From the NCBI GenBank assembly GCA_030596585.1, contig JAUVJM010000071.1, positions 1 through 7,213 on the forward strand: a DNA stretch of 7,213 bases. The letters run 5' to 3'. Source of the stretch: a bacterium. GTDB lineage: Bacteria; NPL-UPA2; JAUVJM01. The first letter of the stretch is position 1. Every line of letters starts with the position of its first letter. The notes beneath the pieces were generated by a model. The model had not been told where the DNA came from. It worked only from the letters and a program-made list of their open reading frames with translations, and made no database searches. Of this stretch, positions 5,885 through 7,213 are shown piece after piece. The translations under genes and the position numbers were made by a program.

Positions 5885-6638
5885 GGGGTTGATTTTTCCG
5901 AGAGCGCAGAGTATTGGAAAGAGAACAAATACGCTCACGGCAACCTATGTTTTCAATTCTGTGAGCATCAGAACCAAGAGAGAACTTCAAACCCTTGGAT
6001 AGAGCAAGCTTGATTACATCAGGATAGGATTTTTGTAGTTTCTCAGTGCAGAAGTTGCCAAGAAGAGCTTCATTTAATTCTATAGCTATCCTTTTTTCTT
6101 TTGCTCCGTCAAACAAGTTTTCAAAATCCCTCAGAACATGACCTCCGAATTCTTCAATGATGTCATTCTGAGCAATTAACCTTCCCGGATGGGCGAGAAC
6201 ATCGACCAGGGGATTTTCTAATATCCTTTCCATCAGCCGAAACCAGGCACTATAGATTTTTCGCTTTTGTGGACGTGTGAGGTTCAGCTTCTCATGCCAT
6301 CCTTTCCCCAATCCCGGATAGGAATGAGTAGCAACCAGAACAGGGAATAAGTCTTTCTTATCGAATTCTTCAAATATAAGTTTTCCTTTTCGAGAATAAT
6401 CAGGGTCTATCTCCATGCCTACAAAGACATTCACCTTTGTTTCAATTGCCTTTACTTCTTCTGTTATTTGTTCCAGGTTGGCTTTCCCCATCTGGGAAGA
6501 GAAGGCGTGCTCTGTTATGGCAATGGACTTCAGGTTAAGAACTTCTGCCCTTTTTATGATACCGCGAACGGTCATCTCCGGAACAGAATGACCGGAATAG
6601 ACCGTATGTATATGGTAATCTACAGAAGGTAATTTCAT
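5862..6638 (-). CDS. PHP-domain phosphoesterase (histidinol-phosphatase-like)
   Basis: This 258-residue PHP-fold metal-dependent phosphoesterase is probably cytoplasmic. All expected metal-site motifs are present: DYHIHT (His9, His11), ITEH (Glu43, His44), GMEID (Glu76), ATHSYP (His105), LAHPGR (His150) and GSDAHR (Asp224, His226). The natural substrate is unknown; the family includes histidinol phosphate phosphatase and many uncharacterised phosphatases, and no histidine genes are nearby. I chose the ATG at 6636-6638, which gives the canonical MKLPSVDYHIHT start and lies 4 bases after the stop of the carbohydrate-binding fragment. An ATG 36 bases upstream would overlap that fragment. The last 20 or so residues look atypical and contain the toxin-antitoxin -35, so the native C-terminus may have been replaced when that cassette arrived. 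Confidence 0.88.
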   Translation of the reverse strand: MKLPSVDYHIHTVYSGHSVPEMTVRGIIKRAEVLNLKSIAITEHAFSSQMGKANLEQITEEVKAIETKVNVFVGMEIDPDYSRKGKLIFEEFDKKDLFPVLVATHSYPGLGKGWHEKLNLTRPQKRKIYSAWFRLMERILENPLVDVLAHPGRLIAQNDIIEEFGGHVLRDFENLFDGAKEKRIAIELNEALLGNFCTEKLQKSYPDVIKLALSKGLKFSLGSDAHRIENIGCRERICSLSNTLRSRKNQPLDMTCVI

Positions 6639-6642
6639 ATTT

Positions 6643-7086
6643 TCAACTAATGCGGACCAAAGAAAGGTCATCAAATAAAACAGCCACTCTGTTATCTTCC
6701 GAAAAGCAGCTTGCCATAACGTCTGTTGTGCCTTTAGGCACTGTACCCAGAGCTTTATATTTTCTCCAGGTAAATGCTCCTGTTACAGATTCTGTCTCGC
6801 ATTTTTGAATTACCTGCATCCCGGCATTACAGAAAAGTATAGCCATATAATTTCTGCCTGAGGCAGTTTCCGACCTCATCCAGCCTGTTAATTCATAACG
6901 CTCTCCCTCCCTGGCTGGAACAGCATATGCCGCTGGAGTACGCCAGCAGCATCCCTTTTCCGGTGTCGAGAAAAGTTTTACACACATCCTTCCTGTTCTT
7001 GGAGTGTAACGCTCCGCAAAATGGGTCGTTCTGGGGATTGACAAATCAAACCATTCCCTGACCCAGAAATCAGGATGATTCTGACT
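6643..7086 (-). pseudogene. Carbohydrate-binding-domain (CBM-like) protein, C-terminal fragment
   Basis: About 147 residues resemble a jelly-roll carbohydrate-binding module of the CBM4/9 kind at the end of a glycosidase or surface protein. The pattern is a PRTGRMCVKL strand, GERYELTGWMRS, then FTWRKYKALGTVPKGTTDV and the terminal VLFDDLSLVRI, matching the usual fDDv.L ending. The coding frame has no proper start: it is open back to 7086, where it meets the end of a transposase-associated sequence, and reaches a stop a few codons beyond. TTG at 7042-7044 is unlikely to be a genuine start. I see no signal peptide because the front of the gene is missing. It ends 4 bases before the PHP gene. 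The domain family is inferred from pattern alone. Confidence 0.6.
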
Positions 7087-7111
7087 GGAATTACGGGGAC
7101 ATAGTAATTAT
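7087..7111. repeat. REP-like hairpin at the end of the transposase cassette
   Basis: Between the transposase stop and the interrupted gene lies a short sequence with AATTAC (7089-7094) pairing perfectly with GTAATT (7104-7109) around a 9-base loop GGGGACATA. From memory, GGAATTACGGGGACA is a recurrent sequence next to REP-associated transposase genes in environmental bacteria. Y1 transposases of the IS200/IS605 group and their REP relatives act on hairpins of this kind. It is therefore the probable right end of the mobile cassette. Confidence 0.55.
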
Positions 7112-7113
7112 CT

Positions 7114-7213
7114 CTAAACAGGATCCATTTTCCTTGGACCTGGTTTCAGAGGACGAAGATTTCGTCCTGTTAATTTCTCACATATCTCCATAAAATCCTT
7201 CTCGCCGCAAGGA
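7114..7213 (-). CDS. REP-associated tyrosine (Y1/IS200-like) transposase, C-terminal end
   Basis: This is the last 32 codons of a gene that continues beyond the right edge of the window. The frame reads PCGEKDFMEICEKLT and then GRNLRPLKPGPRK before ending MDPV. That pattern (a G-x-x-x-F opening, then TGR-x-LRP-x-KPGPKK rich in basic residues) is how REP-associated tyrosine transposases end as I know them. The catalytic HUH and tyrosine motifs are outside the window, so neither intactness nor subfamily can be judged. The stop is 3 bases before the hairpin at 7087-7111, the arrangement expected for a transposase with its cognate end. Such genes are usually domesticated single-copy elements that spread short palindromes. 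Confidence 0.6.
   Translation of the reverse strand, partial: PCGEKDFMEICEKLTGRNLRPLKPGPRKMDPV

Noticed and set aside
6639..6674. Upstream ATG as the PHP gene start
   Set aside because: It would add 12 residues that are the out-of-frame reading of the CBM fragment's end. The inner ATG gives the canonical N-terminus.

Overview
The window looks like a fragment of an uncultured, anaerobic, carbohydrate-using bacterium with moderate GC. The anaerobic part rests on a ferredoxin-dependent 2-oxoacid oxidoreductase. The carbohydrate part rests on a uronate isomerase-like protein, a URO-D-family protein, a sugar-isomerase remnant and glycosidase pieces. My recollection is that this mix is common in PVC-type, Omnitrophota-like or similar candidate-phylum genomes; that placement is inference, and nothing here fixes the taxonomy. 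I saw no rRNA, tRNA or CRISPR array.

Layout. (1) 1-1755, plus strand: a tightly packed operon for a 2-oxoacid:ferredoxin oxidoreductase (KOR/VOR type), holding the 3' end of the alpha subunit, the TPP-binding beta subunit and the gamma subunit. A short palindromic repeat has been absorbed into the C-terminal tail of the beta subunit. (2) 1756-1886: convergent junction. A ribosome-binding site and a start codon for a further minus-strand gene sit here, but its reading frame runs into the tail of the gamma gene and stops. (3) 1887-7213, all minus strand (transcribed from high to low coordinates): the end of a REP-associated (Y1-type) transposase, a headless carbohydrate-binding-domain fragment, an intact PHP-domain phosphoesterase, a YefM/YoeB toxin-antitoxin pair with its own promoter, the C-terminal third of a GH13 alpha-glucosidase/amylase, a sugar-phosphate-isomerase pseudogene with an internal deletion, an intact URO-D-family protein, a stretch of small remnants, and an intact uronate-isomerase-like protein.

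How they fit together. The minus-strand block reads as a former sugar or polysaccharide utilisation cluster that is being eroded. Four or five of its members are fragments, and two of the breaks coincide with mobile or selfish cassettes: the transposase end against the carbohydrate-binding gene, and the toxin-antitoxin pair against the GH13 gene. The survivors with good ribosome-binding sites are the URO-D-like protein, the uronate-isomerase-like protein and the antitoxin-toxin pair. No wholly new system is evident. The most unusual material is the series of precise gene-breakage junctions, the transposase-end hairpin and the two divergent intact metal-site enzymes.
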